Shown: positions 31,762-41,395 of the stretch, in pieces
How positions within the stretch are numbered: the stretch's first letter is position 1
How the letters are laid out: each line of letters opens with the position of its first letter
Source: Adiantum capillus-veneris
Taxonomy: Eukaryota > Streptophyta > Polypodiopsida > Polypodiales > Pteridaceae
Reading direction: 5' to 3'
DNA length: 64,000 nt
Assembly (NCBI GenBank): GCA_014529385.2
Contig: CM043963.1
Coordinates: 74,245,412 to 74,309,411 of the forward strand
Notes under the pieces: model-generated
Told to the model about the DNA's origin: nothing
The model's input: the letters and a program-made list of their open reading frames with translations, nothing else
Databases searched by the model: none
Made by a program: the position numbers and the translations under genes

Positions 31762-32700
31762 TCCATTGCCAAAAGTAGGAAAGCATTGCCTTGTAAATGG
31801 GTTTACAAGAAGAAGATTGACACTTACAAAGCTCATCTAGTGGCCAAAGGTTTCAAGCAAGAATATGGTGTCAATTTCCAGGAAATCTTTTCTCCAGTGG
31901 TCAAGATGACCACATTGAGAATGTTGCTTGCTTTGGTTGCCACTGAAGATATGGAGCTTGATCAAATGGATGTCATTACAGATTTCTTACATGGTGATCT
32001 CAAGGAAGAGATTTATATGCAGCAACTTGAAGGGTTGGTGCTAAAGGGCAAGGAACATTTGGTCTATAAGCTTCTGAAAAGTCTCTATGGCTTGAAGCAA
32101 TCATCCAGACAATGGCATCAAAAGTTTGATGCATTTATGCATTACCTAGGCTATAAGTGTAATAATGAGGATCCATGTCTTTACGTGAAAAGACAACCCA
32201 ATGGACAGTTTATTATGCTTATCCTTTATGTAGATGGCATGCTTATTGCTGGTCATTCCAAGAAGGACATTGCTGAATTGACAATCAAGCTGAAAAGTCA
32301 ATCTGACATGAAAGATTTGGGTGAAGCCAATCACATTTTGGGTATGCACATTACTTGTGACCGTAAGAAAAGGCCGTTGTACCTTTCTCAAAAAGAGTAT
32401 GTGCATAAGGTTCTTGATTGTTTCAACATGCAAAAGGGGAAGGATCTGAGTACTACATTGCCTGCATATTTGAAACTTAGCAAGAACAACTGTCCCAAAT
32501 CTGTCGAGGAAAAAGCTGCAATGTCTAAGGTTCCTTATGCTTTAGCTTCTGGTAGTCTCATGTATCCCATGGTGGCTACAAGACCTGACATTGCACATGC
32601 AGTAGGAGTTGTCATAAGATTTATATCTAACCCTGGTAAAAAGCATTGGGATGCTGTCAAGTCGATTCTCATATACTTAAGTGGCATTGCAGATATATAG
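31762..32700 (+). pseudogene. D reverse transcriptase
   Basis: Resumes right after the E duplication with PCKWVYKKKIDTYKAHLVAK, then VKMTTLRMLLALVATEDMEL, QMDVITDFLHGDLKEEIYMQ and LKSLYGLKQSSRQWHQKFDA. The active site reads LILYVDGMLIAGHS: the second Asp of YVDD is Gly, which should abolish polymerase activity. MKDLGEANHILGMHITC, LSQKEYVHKVLDCFNMQ and VPYALASGSLMYPMVATRPD follow. The frame is open for over 310 codons up to a TAG at 32698. It is otherwise the best preserved reverse transcriptase of the nest. Confidence 0.92.
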
Positions 32701-33185
32701 TTATGCTATGGTCGGGGAGATTCATCCATTCAAGGATTTGTAGACAGTGATTATGCAGGTTGTGTTGACAGTCATAAATCAACAACAGGTTGAATTTACA
32801 CATTTGCTGGTTATGATATTTCTTGGAGATCTGTTCTCAAGACTATTCGTCCATTTATACCACAGAGGCAGAGTATGTTGCATTGAGGGAGGCATGCAAA
32901 GAAGCTATTTGGCATGCTTGCCTAGTGAAAGATCTTGGATTGGAGTAGTGTACACCAGTTCTTCATTGTGACAGTCAGAGTGCTATTGCCTTGGCTAACA
33001 ATCTAGTGTTTCATTCCAGAACAAAACACATTGATGTGTGTTATCACTTTAGTCATGAATGCCTAGCAAACAAGAGCCTTGATTTAGTGAAGATTCCTAC
33101 GTCAGAGAACAGAGTGGATGTACTCACTAAAAGTCTTTCCAGTCATCAGTTTCAGCACTGTCATGAGTTGATGGGCATTGGGTGA
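32701..33185 (+). pseudogene. D RNase H
   Basis: QGFVDSDYAGCVDSHKSTTG (first Asp) is followed by a stop, then frame changes through the Glu block (TEAEYVALREACKEAIW, in pieces at 32860-32915). The last Asp block HCDSQSAIALANNLVFHSRT is at 32970-33020, and KHIDVCYHFSHECLANKSLD, VDVLTKSLSSHQFQHCHELM and GIG end at 33185. Motif order is complete but the frame is not. Confidence 0.85.
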
Positions 33186-33229
33186 AGAGTGGTTCTCTTC
33201 CATTCTTATGGTCTCCCACATTGGCCATC

Positions 33230-33240
33230 AAGTGGGAGAA
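33230..33240 (+). other. D polypurine tract
   Basis: AAGTGGGAGAA directly before the 3' LTR start TGTTAGG. Confidence 0.88.
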
Positions 33241-33504
33241 TGTTAGGTTTAATGGCCATGTGACTGACCTCCCATCACTAATTGCTACTAACCCTAAGTG
33301 TAGAGCTATACACTTGTGTGAGCCACTAACATTAAGTACAATGTGTACTGTGCCTTAGTGCATAAGATAAAGAAGAAAGAAAGGGGGCACCTAGTGTGTG
33401 TCGGCTCCCCCTCCAACCTGTGTCTGTGGCTATGGTGGTGTGTGTGTGAATGTGTGTGCGTATTCTTCTTCCGCTTCCATTGTGCTCCCGGTTCCTCTCC
33501 TTCA
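33241..33504 (+). repeat. D 3' LTR
   Basis: 264 bp from TGTTAGGTTTAATGGCC to GGTTCCTCTCCTTCA, followed by ATTAG. This copy shows what the 5' LTR end should look like without the inversion. Confidence 0.92.
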
Positions 33505-33620
33505 ATTAGGATTATGAGTCCTTATTGTTTTATGTAGAATGAATGGTTAGTGTTATTTCTTGGTTAGTGCTTGGCCACCCAACACTTAGGCACAACACAT
33601 TGGGCTTTACCACCCCAACA
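33505..33620 (-). repeat. C 5' LTR, second part
   Basis: Continues the LTR sequence of 12917-13039 (TTTTATGTAGAATGAATGG to TTACCACCCCAACA), then the duplication CTTAT. This proves that D lies inside the C 5' LTR. Confidence 0.9.
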
Positions 33621-34320
33621 CTTATTTCAAGTGATACTATTGTGGCATCAGATACCTTGTCTCGTCGGATGTACAAGCTCAATTCTTACGACAAGTGTGT
33701 GGAAAACTTTTCAAATGAAGTTCTAAATTCTAAATCTATTTCAGATGCTAAACTATGACATGCAAATTTTGGGCATCAAAGTTTTCCTAGTTTGATGTGC
33801 TTGTAAAAATCTAATATAGTTGCCTCATTGCGCCCTTGGAGGCACCATCTAAGCATGTTTGTGAAGGTTGTATTTAGGGGAAATGCAGTGTTCTATGTTT
33901 TGGAAAGATGGTTCAGTGCGGGCTACTTGCAAGCTGCAACTTATTCATAATGATGTTTGCGGCCCGATGCACACTCCTTCCTTCAGTAATAATTTATACT
34001 TTGTGACTTTCATTGATGATTACTCATGGCATACATGGGTATATCCGCTTAAGGCTAAGCTCAAAGTGTTCATGTGATTCATAATGATTTTGATATTGAT
34101 TGAAAATGTATCTAGTTGTATTGTTGGTACCCTCCATTCTAATCGAGGGGGCAGTATATGTCAAGACAATTTGATGCTTTTTTGGCTAGTCATCGAATAA
34201 AACACCAATGTACAGTGCCTGAAAAATGGTGTTGTTGTGCATCACTTATGGAGATGGTTGGATGTATGGTCAAAAGCCAAGCTTTGCCACATGCTTTTTG
34301 GTTAGAGGTTGTCATGTTCA
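33621..34320 (+). pseudogene. A2 pre-integrase and integrase N-terminal half
   Basis: Resumes A-family similarity at TTTCAAGTGATACT. It reads MYKLNSYDKCVENFSNEV, SKSISDAKL*HANFGHQSF (a stop replaces Trp), then LQLIHNDVCGPMHTPSFSNN, LYFVTFIDDYSWHTWVYPLK and RQFDAFLASHRIKHQCTVP. About 30 bases are missing near the catalytic Glu, as in A1. AFWLEVVMF ends the piece at the MITE-like insert. Confidence 0.82.
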
Positions 34321-34560
34321 AGGGGTCCACCTTTCAAAAATACCTATAGCACATACATCAAGAGGTATTAATAAAATCTTTACATACACACTTCAACATG
34401 AATCCAAAGACCCCTTTTTTCATAAATCAATAACTTTAAAAAAAAACTTTTGTTTTTAACCCCTCTTGTACATGTAATTTTATAAATTCTTTGAAATATA
34501 AAACACCCCCGTGGGTGAACTCATATGCTACACCTATATATTTTGAGGTGGAACCCCTAG
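34321..34560. mobile_element. MITE-like insert with 40-bp inverted ends
   Basis: The left end AGGGGTCCACCTTTCAAAAA and the reverse complement of the right end AGGGGTTCCACCTCAAAATA match over roughly 35-40 bp with small gaps. It interrupts the A2 integrase between FWLEVVMF and the TPYEAWH equivalent at 34609. It is 240 bp and has no coding capacity. I do not see a clean target duplication, and 34561-34608 does not align to the A family either, so the right boundary is uncertain. Confidence 0.45.
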
Positions 34561-34608
34561 GTGTCACGTGTGCTACCGACATAATAGGTGTTTGACCAAA
34601 GATTTATA

Positions 34609-35112
34609 TTTTACTACTCTATATGAGGCATAGCTGATAAGAAGCCCTCTATTGGTCACTGGAGTGTTTTTGGTTGCTTAGCTTACACTCTAGTGTTGCA
34701 ACAACAATGCAAGAAATTGGATGATATGGCTAACAAATGCATCTTTGGTTACATTGTTGAGAGCAAGGGTTACAAGTTGTATGCTCCACAATAGAAATGT
34801 ATCTTAAATTCCTAGGATGTCATTTTTGTGGAAATGCACTTCAGCCCTTATTCTCATGTACTAAAGAGATAGGTGTAGTCTCATAAGATACTTTTGATAC
34901 CGTGTTGCCACTTTTCAATGGTGGGAATACCAATATAAGCACAAATGAGGCAAATATAAAGCCTAAGTAGGTCTTAAGTGATTTCACATATCAACCTATC
35001 TTTGATGAAATGTAAATGACACACTTGATGAGGACGAGGGTTCTGGAGGGATGCCAAAATTGCTAGCATGTACTTTGTGTGACAATAAATTGGACACAAC
35101 TTTTTCTAGTCA
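34609..35112 (+). pseudogene. A2 integrase C-terminus and linker
   Basis: Reads KKPSIGHWSVFGCLAYTLVL, QCKKLDDMANKCIF, then VESKGYKL, matching A1 8625-8790. The Asp/Glu-rich linker (DEDEGSGGMPKLLA) follows at about 35020-35070, matching A1 9030-9060. It ends at SSHTCLS, where the Pack-MULE-like insert begins. Confidence 0.78.
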
Positions 35113-35479
35113 TACTTGCTTGAGTGTGTTTTTTTAGCAAGCTTATGATTTTGAGCTTTTGCAATGAAAACCATTTTTTGCGAGTTTTTTGGCATTTAAT
35201 TTAGAGACATTTTTAACGGCACAAAATAGTTAATAAAAAAGCATACATTACACACATGCCATAGACACCAAAAATCATACGTAAGTTCACAAAGTCTCAA
35301 CTTCAAGCTTAAACATCTAGCTATGTATGAACCTCCCCCAATTGAATGACCATAGTATTGATGAGTATATCATCATTTATGGTTGAAGGATAGAAACATA
35401 GAGGACATAACTAACACATATTTGTGTAGGACAGTTGTATGTAAATATGACCATTTGTTTAGGGAACCAATTAGACATA

Positions 35480-38060
35480 TCTACAACACTATGGATGAGT
35501 GCACCAATCCATTGTTGTTGGTCGGATCATGGTAAGGATGTGTTCCACAGTTCATTATCTTGGAGTATTATTTTTCGGACGTGATGTGCTCACACTTCAC
35601 GAATTGGGATTCTTATATGTAATGTGGCCTGTCTTCTCTAGATGCGAAGAGAGAGCCTTTATCCAAATGCAATCACATATGCTTGCACAACATGGAGGTT
35701 TGGGCCATTATGAACAAATGCAAACTCAAAGTTTTTGCTCAATGCGGCCACCTAGGTCTGCACACTAAAGCATGATGGATTCCGCAAACTTGTTGACATG
35801 GGCAAGAGAATCCACAATGAGATTTCTAGTCTAGCGATGTTGCAGAAACTTATCGTGCTTGATGGGCCTTGGTTGACATGTATGCCAAATTCCACATCCT
35901 CATGAAAGCACAAAAGATCCTGGATACTTTTCCATCCAATATATCATCATCTTGAGCAAGTTAACTGCAAAACACCTTGAAATGGTTTTTGAAAGGATGC
36001 TTCGGCCTGTTTTCATCAAATAAAAAGTGAGAGCTTCTTGCCAAGAAAATCCTCTTGGAATGCACATATAAGATGTTATTCTAAATATGTGTTGATTGAT
36101 AAAACTTGCTTTTTTTTAATACAATATGAGAAAATCTCTCCACTTACAATTGCTTTTGCCAGAGTGCTCAAAGTTTATTGTGAGCACTTTGGCAGAAGGG
36201 ATTTATGTAATGGATGAGGGATGTAAGCTTTTGGATAACATCAAGGAAAAAATCATTGATCTATTTCCTGTTTCGAATGTTGTTACTTAGAGCAAGGTGA
36301 TTGCAAAATATGGCCAACATTGCTCTATAAGCTTTGGGCTATTTTCAGTTAATTCTTTGTCAATTTTCAGTAGATGTTATGTTGTGCTTTGGTTGATATT
36401 TATGCCACCACATATGGCATCCTCCCAAAAGGACAAATATTTTGTAGAGATTCTTGTCAAAATGTTGTCTCTTGGAATGCGGCGATTGCAGGAAATGAAG
36501 AAACTTTGGTCTAGATTTCACATGTGGACAATGAAGGCATTTTCCAAGTACTTTTACCAATGATTATGCCCTGAAGACCTACTCCAAGATGTTGACATGG
36601 GTCTATTTTGGAAAGATTTCATGCTTGGTGATTCTTTGATCAATATGTTTTCCAAATGCGTTGCACTAATATAAGCACAAGAACTTTATGGACATCCACT
36701 CCAAGATGTCATCTCTCTTGGAGCATGTTTAACGCTAAATCTTTGTGTTGTCTTTTTCGAATGAAAAGAGGGCCTTTCTCCAAATGCAATCACATATGCT
36801 TGCACCATGAAGGTAACACACTGATTGCAAGATATGCCGAATATGGATGGGGTGTGCCATTGTTCACTAGATGTGAAGGGAAGGCTTCTCGCTAGAAAAT
36901 ATCACTTATTCTTCAACCATAAATTCATGTGCCCTTACACAAGATGTTGAAATAGATGAGAACATCCATGATATTGTTCAGGGATATTCTAGAAAGATGT
37001 CATTCTTAGCAACATTTTGTTTGATATGTATGCCAAATGTTGTGTCCTTATAAGGCACAAAAAGTCCCTAATGGGCATTATCTCTTGCAACCAATGTGTT
37101 GTTTACAAGAGATGACATAATGGAGAGAATACAAGGTGTTGGATTGTAGGATATGATGGACATGGCTATGCCAAGAAATCTTTATGCTATTTTAGCCAAA
37201 CGTCAACTGAAGGACTTTGTCCAAATGCAAGTACCTATGCTTGCACCTTGAAATCATGTGGATGTATGTAAGATCTTCCCATGGGTAAAGAATTCACAAT
37301 GAGATTGCTAGTCAAAGGCTATTTGTAAAACATGTTGTGCTTTGGAAATGCTTTGATTGATATGTATGCCAATGGTGGTGCCCCTATGAAATCACAAATT
37401 AAGTTCTTGATAAGCTTTGCATGCGAGATGTCATCTCTTGAAACATGTTGAGTGCATGCTATGCCCAACATAGATGTAGCAAGGAAGCTCAGGTTGAATG
37501 CAAATTGAGGGTGTCTCACTAGAAAAAGTCTCTCAGAGTCCTCTTATAGGAGGATATTCCCAATAAAGGATTGCCAATGAAGCCTTGCATTGTTTTTATT
37601 GGATGTAGCAGTAGGACACTCCCCAAACTTCGATCGTTTTACTAAGAGTGCTCAAAGCATTGTAGATTCTAAGGTCGATTGGAAGGTAGCCAAATTCTTT
37701 TTGATATCATGAGGAGAAATTTTGGCATTGTATCATACAAAGAGCACTACACTTGCATGGTTGACCTTTTTGGGTGGGCAAGGCATTTTGAGAAAGCTAT
37801 GAGAGTAATCATGATGATGACATCATCTGAATATCCTCTAGTCCTGTGTGAAGTTGGAATTTTATTTTGACCCTTATTTTAAGGAAAGGGAAATTGGTAG
37901 AGTGAAAAAAGTTGCAACAACGCTTTGCAAAGTTGCTATGTTGAATTGGTTGCTTCATGTATTTGGTTGGAAGATTCTACACGATAGTTGCATATTGGTT
38001 GGGCTCTACAATCTTGTTGTTACATACACAATTCCAATGATAAAGAAAACATCTCTATGA
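35480..38060 (+). pseudogene. Decayed PLS-class PPR (pentatricopeptide repeat) gene copy
   Basis: Many broken pieces of a plant organelle RNA-binding PPR protein in a consistent plus orientation: DMYAKFHILMKAQKILDTF near 35876, VVSWNAAIAGN near 36463, EGNTLIARYAEYG near 36809, DVILSNILFDMYAKC near 36995, PNASTYACTLKSCGC with GNALIDMYA near 37215-37375, and near the end KEHYTCMVDLFGWARHFEKA at 37738-37797, the start of the E-type C-terminal region. Each PPR is about 35 residues; perhaps ten are traceable. Frames change every 50-150 bases and no long frame survives. Such proteins edit or process organelle RNA, but this copy cannot be functional. It lies entirely inside the Pack-MULE-like insert. 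Confidence 0.78.
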
Positions 38061-38901
38061 CCTAATAATTCGCCCATTGCAAAGGGGATAAATTTCACAC
38101 AAGAGAATTTCACTGCTCTTTTACAAGTTTGCTTCCAATTTAGATATGATACTACACTAGAATTCACAACCTTTATATCATTACGTGGCGGTTGGCTACA
38201 TTTACCGAGCATTACGACCATGTTTTGGATGTGTTTGTGGTGTGTGGTTGTTTGGGATGAGATAATGCAAAGAATATGAGGCATTGCATGTGTCTAAAGC
38301 TAGACAACATACTCTACAAGAGTTGTTTGTCCACCATGGCGTGGGGACTAGTGACATGTTGATGCAAGCAAGCCTGCATGGTTTAGGAGAATCTCTCTAG
38401 ACATTTCATTTTGATGTTTTTATTTGAGTGTTTTATGTATTTTATGGCCACATGACTTGGACATGGCATCGTGGTAGTATGTGATTGGAGGTTTGGTATG
38501 TGGTATGGTATGCATATCATATTGCTACTTGGAATCTAGTTTATTTTTGAGGTTTGTTGACTTGATTTGCTAGGTTACTTTGAAAGTATGGTAGGTGTGT
38601 TATTTGGTATTCTTCAAAATATGATGTTCAATCAAAATTGATTAGAATTGGTGCTTTTTTTAAACCTAAATTTAAGAGTAATAAGAGATGTGCATGAGAG
38701 TACATTTCCACAAGCAAAGATATGCATGCATGTTATATTTGATTATTTGGTTATTGAAGGAATGAACAATTTATTGTAGATTTTCTCATGCCACACTTTT
38801 ATTTGAAGATATTTTTAAGGTAATACGAGCATTAGAAAGCTCAAAAATAATGTTTCAATTGCAAAAGTTTGAAAATGGAAGCTCCCAAATATAAAATCTC
38901 C
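38061..38901. other. Right part of the Pack-MULE-like insert; no gene seen
   Basis: AT-rich and without protein similarity. The last 100 bp is the right inverted terminus (contains AAGCTCAAAAATAATG and TTTCAATTGCAAAAG). Confidence 0.5.
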
Positions 38902-38914
38902 TACTTGCTTGAGT

Positions 38915-39640
38915 TCTCATCATGCTTCTTGTGCATCAAATTGTTATGATTTGGTTGTCTCAAGTATGTGTGATGAGGATGGACCTCTTACATTTCATTT
39001 GTGCACAAGCAGCTTGTTTTGGATAGGATGTACATCCATCAGACAATAAACCGCTTTCTTGAATGGCGACTTGTCTAAGGAAGTGTATGTAATGTAGGCT
39101 CGTGGTTTTGTCAATAAAGAACATGAAATGAAATTTTTCAAATGTAATAAAGAATTGTATGGTTTGAAGTAATAAATAATTGCAGATGTAATAAAGCATT
39201 GTATGATTTGAAGTAATCTTCTCCTTCTTGGTATGAGAAAATGGATGATCATTTGACTGCATGTGACTTTCACAATAGTCAACTGAGAGAGCAATTTGTA
39301 TGTAAGACATGCGAATGGTGTATATCGTATCATTGTTGTCTACGTGGATGATTTACTTCTCACTAGTTTAAATGAAACACATACTGCTGAATTTAAAGCG
39401 GATTTGAAAGCCACGTATGAGACATCAAATTTGGGGCTTTTGCACAAACTTTGCTAAGTGGATTTAGCCTTGATGATTACAAAACAATTGTCAATCCTAT
39501 GGAAACATATTTGAAGTTAAGTCTATACATTGTTAAAGATCCTATAGATGTTACTCTCTACCAAAAAGTTGTTGGTGGATTCATTGTGCATTACAAGGCC
39601 ATATATTTATTTTGGTTGAACATGAATGTTCAACATGGGG
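38915..39640 (+). pseudogene. A2 linker and reverse transcriptase remnant
   Basis: Starts with SSHHASCASNCYDLVVSSMCD, the direct continuation of the A2 linker at 35112, equivalent to A1 9125-9190. Then it jumps to the reverse transcriptase: DNKPLS and LFLNGD-like pieces near 39040, the active site IVVYVDDLLLTSLNETH near 39330-39385, AEFKADLKATYETS, and DDYKTIVNPMETYLKLSLYI ending near 39640. Stops are frequent. A stretch near 39130-39215 is duplicated (TGTAATAAAG(A/C)ATTGTATG twice, about 55 bp apart). RNase H and the LTR are gone. Confidence 0.8.
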
Positions 39641-40828
39641 GTGGGCAATGATGGTGCAACCAAAGTTGGTCTATGAAGGGAAGGGCTCTATGGCAAGCTA
39701 TGGATGCTAGCACGCGCATGGCAAAGGGCTAAAGTAGGAATGAAGGCCTCACGAGAGCATGTCATGGCAGAAGTGTATGTCTAACGCGGTTTTTTAGGCC
39801 AAAAAAGGCCCCAGAATGGTCCAAGTGGAATAGCAGGTAAAGGTGCCCGGAATGCTGAGTCAGTGTTCTAGAATGTGGTCTTTGGGATGCTCTATGAGCC
39901 CGTCCAAACGGCTCGTCAAACGCAGCCCGTATGTGAGAGATGTGGCACCTAGAAGTGGGATGCATTACAGATTCTCGCCGGATCGAGCGGGTGCAAGTGG
40001 TCGGCGAGAGATGATGCGAGTTGATATGCTTGAAGTGCTCGATTTGTGGAGCATGCGGGTCTTCTCGGATTGAGAAGCAGGCTCACAAATGGAAAGTTAT
40101 GGCCAGTTGAAAGTTTTTCGAAGGCTGGGTGTGTGCAAGGTTGTCCGCATTAAAAGACGTGCCGCCAGGTGTTTTTTTGGTCTCAACTAGGTTTGGTAAG
40201 GTAGCATACACTGCAGAGAGTCAGTTGAAATCGACGGCTTGGAAATCAAAATCATGGGCGACTGGACACACCAAGGAGAATGTAAGGCGGTCACAAGCAT
40301 TTTTTCGGCTTTTGAGCGGTTTTGATGGACGGGCTCGAGAAGGTTGGTGTGTGGCAAATTGCTCATGGTTTTGAATCAACAAAACGAAATTTCGATGCAT
40401 TCACGAGGTGGGCGTTTGGCAAACTCGGTACGGGGAAGCACCGACGGTATGGAGCTTGTGGCCAAAAAATCCCTTTGTTGGTGGGTGTTAAAGTGAAAAA
40501 GGAAGTGGTACTAATACTTAAAGAGAGTGCAAATGAAAAAAAGAGACTAAGCTTGAGCAAGTCGTCTAGGCGCTTGGTTAATAAAAGCTATCTTTTTTCT
40601 TAGGAAAGGAGGAGTCTCAAAGGAGAAATAAAATGAGCATTATTGAGGGAAAAAAGGAAGAAAAAGAAAGGGAGCAAGACGGCGCCGTGGTTGCCCCTTG
40701 GAAGCAAAAGAAGGGAAAAAACTTTTTTTTAAAGAGAGGGGAGAAGGAGGTTTATTGGAGAGGGAACGAGAAAAGGTGGAGGGAAGTTCTTTTTTGGACG
40801 CACGCTCAAGGGATTTCGGCTCGGACAA

Positions 40829-40864
<36 letters not shown>

Positions 40865-41395
40865 TGTGGAGAAAGGGGCCATGGGAAGCTTGATGTGGGG
40901 AGCTGGAGAGAGCTCGCCCTCGCACTTGTTCTTTGTGTGAGTCGATCTACGGCCATGGTTGTATTGGTTTTCTGTTGTTGAATGAAGCAAGTCCCCCCAT
41001 TTTGAAACGTGTGATCGCGTCGTGCCGGGTTTCCCTTCCCTCTTCTTCTCTGCTCTGTTACAAGTGCATTCGGGTGTGTGTCGGCATTGTTGCCCCCCCT
41101 GACAATGTGTGTGCAAAGACGAAGAGATTGTTTGTGGTGTTGTGTGCGAAGGGCGGCGATCGTTGGTACATTTTCTATGGGTGTGGGTTGTGTTATGCTC
41201 TCAGTGGTCTCAGGTGAGTCTATGTGAACGTGTGTGCGTGTGCGGTTTGGTGAGAAGTGTGAGTCGAAGGTGCTCGCCAAGTGGATTGGGGTGTTGTGTG
41301 TGTCATGGGCTATAGGAGACAGTCGTGTTAGTGCGTTGGGTGCGTCCCCCATTCCCCCTCTCCACCGTCTTCCATTCATAGGAGTATATCTATTT
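39641..41395. repeat. GC-rich unclassified repeat region (R1-like) with a GA microsatellite
   Basis: More GC-rich than its surroundings. 39780-39810 (CGGTTTTTTAGGCCAAAAA) and 41340-41365 (CCCCCATTCCCCCTCTCCA) recur in insertion G at about 15100 and 17980, in the same order and orientation, so this is probably another copy of a repeat present in G. A (GA)n run lies at 40838-40859. Long minus-strand frames at 40640-41379 are Ser/Leu-rich by-products of the GA run and have no family match. A gene promoter or first exon cannot be excluded, but no coding sequence is supported. Confidence 0.5.

Larger units (their letters stand above)
24795..33504 (+). mobile_element. Ty1/copia retrotransposon D (plus strand), inserted in the C 5' LTR and carrying E
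   Basis: 5' LTR from 24795 (TGTTAGGTTTAATGG), 3' LTR 33241-33504 ending CTCCTTCA, target duplication ATTAG at 24790-24794 and 33505-33509. Coding order: gag (N-terminus lost), zinc knuckle, protease, integrase with a 389-bp tandem duplication, linker, then reverse transcriptase and RNase H after the E insertion. The primer site and LTR edge on the left are inverted in place. Removing E leaves about 4.7 kb. Confidence 0.92.
12821..33620 (-). mobile_element. Ty1/copia retrotransposon C (minus strand), carrying insertions G and D(E)
   Basis: 3' LTR 12821-13039 and a 5' LTR split by element D (24651-24794 plus 33505-33620). An exact 5-bp target duplication CTTAT lies at 12816-12820 and 33621-33625. 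Coding order on the minus strand, from 23607 down to 13228, is gag, protease, integrase, reverse transcriptase, RNase H. Insertion G (14235-20940) splits the reverse transcriptase. Removing G, D and E leaves roughly 5.4 kb, a normal copia length. All coding parts carry stops and frame changes. Confidence 0.9.
35126..38901. mobile_element. Mutator-like (Pack-MULE-like) insert carrying a PPR pseudogene
   Basis: Flanked by an exact 13-bp direct repeat TACTTGCTTGAGT (35113-35125 and 38902-38914). Removing the insert rejoins the A2 linker. The first and last roughly 100 bp are imperfect inverted repeats. The left end has AAGCTTATGATTTTGAGC then TTTTGCAATGAAAACC; the right end reversed has GAGCTTCCATTTTCAAAC then TTTTGCAATTGAAACA. 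Mutator elements make 8-11 bp duplications and have long terminal inverted repeats; the true duplication could be the first 9 bases, with the rest matching by chance. No transposase is visible, so it would be non-autonomous. A LINE-mediated insertion is the alternative, but there is no poly-A tail. Confidence 0.6.
12555..39640 (+). mobile_element. Copia-A copy A2, highly decayed and split by nested insertions
   Basis: Pieces at 12555-12815, 33621-34320, 34609-35112 and 38915-39640 match successive parts of A1 and A3 in the right order (protease, integrase, linker, reverse transcriptase). The gaps hold Copia-C with its own nested insertions, a MITE-like insert and a Pack-MULE-like insert. Joining across C restores similarity to A1: the duplication CTTAT at 12816-12820 and 33621-33625 occupies a single site corresponding to A1 position 7866-7870. 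No A2 LTRs or gag remain. This is the oldest layer of the nest. Confidence 0.8.

Noticed and set aside
40640-41379. Long minus-strand open frames of 158 and 216 codons
   Set aside because: They are driven by a GA microsatellite and CT-rich DNA, giving Ser/Leu runs with no domain, and overlap each other in different frames.
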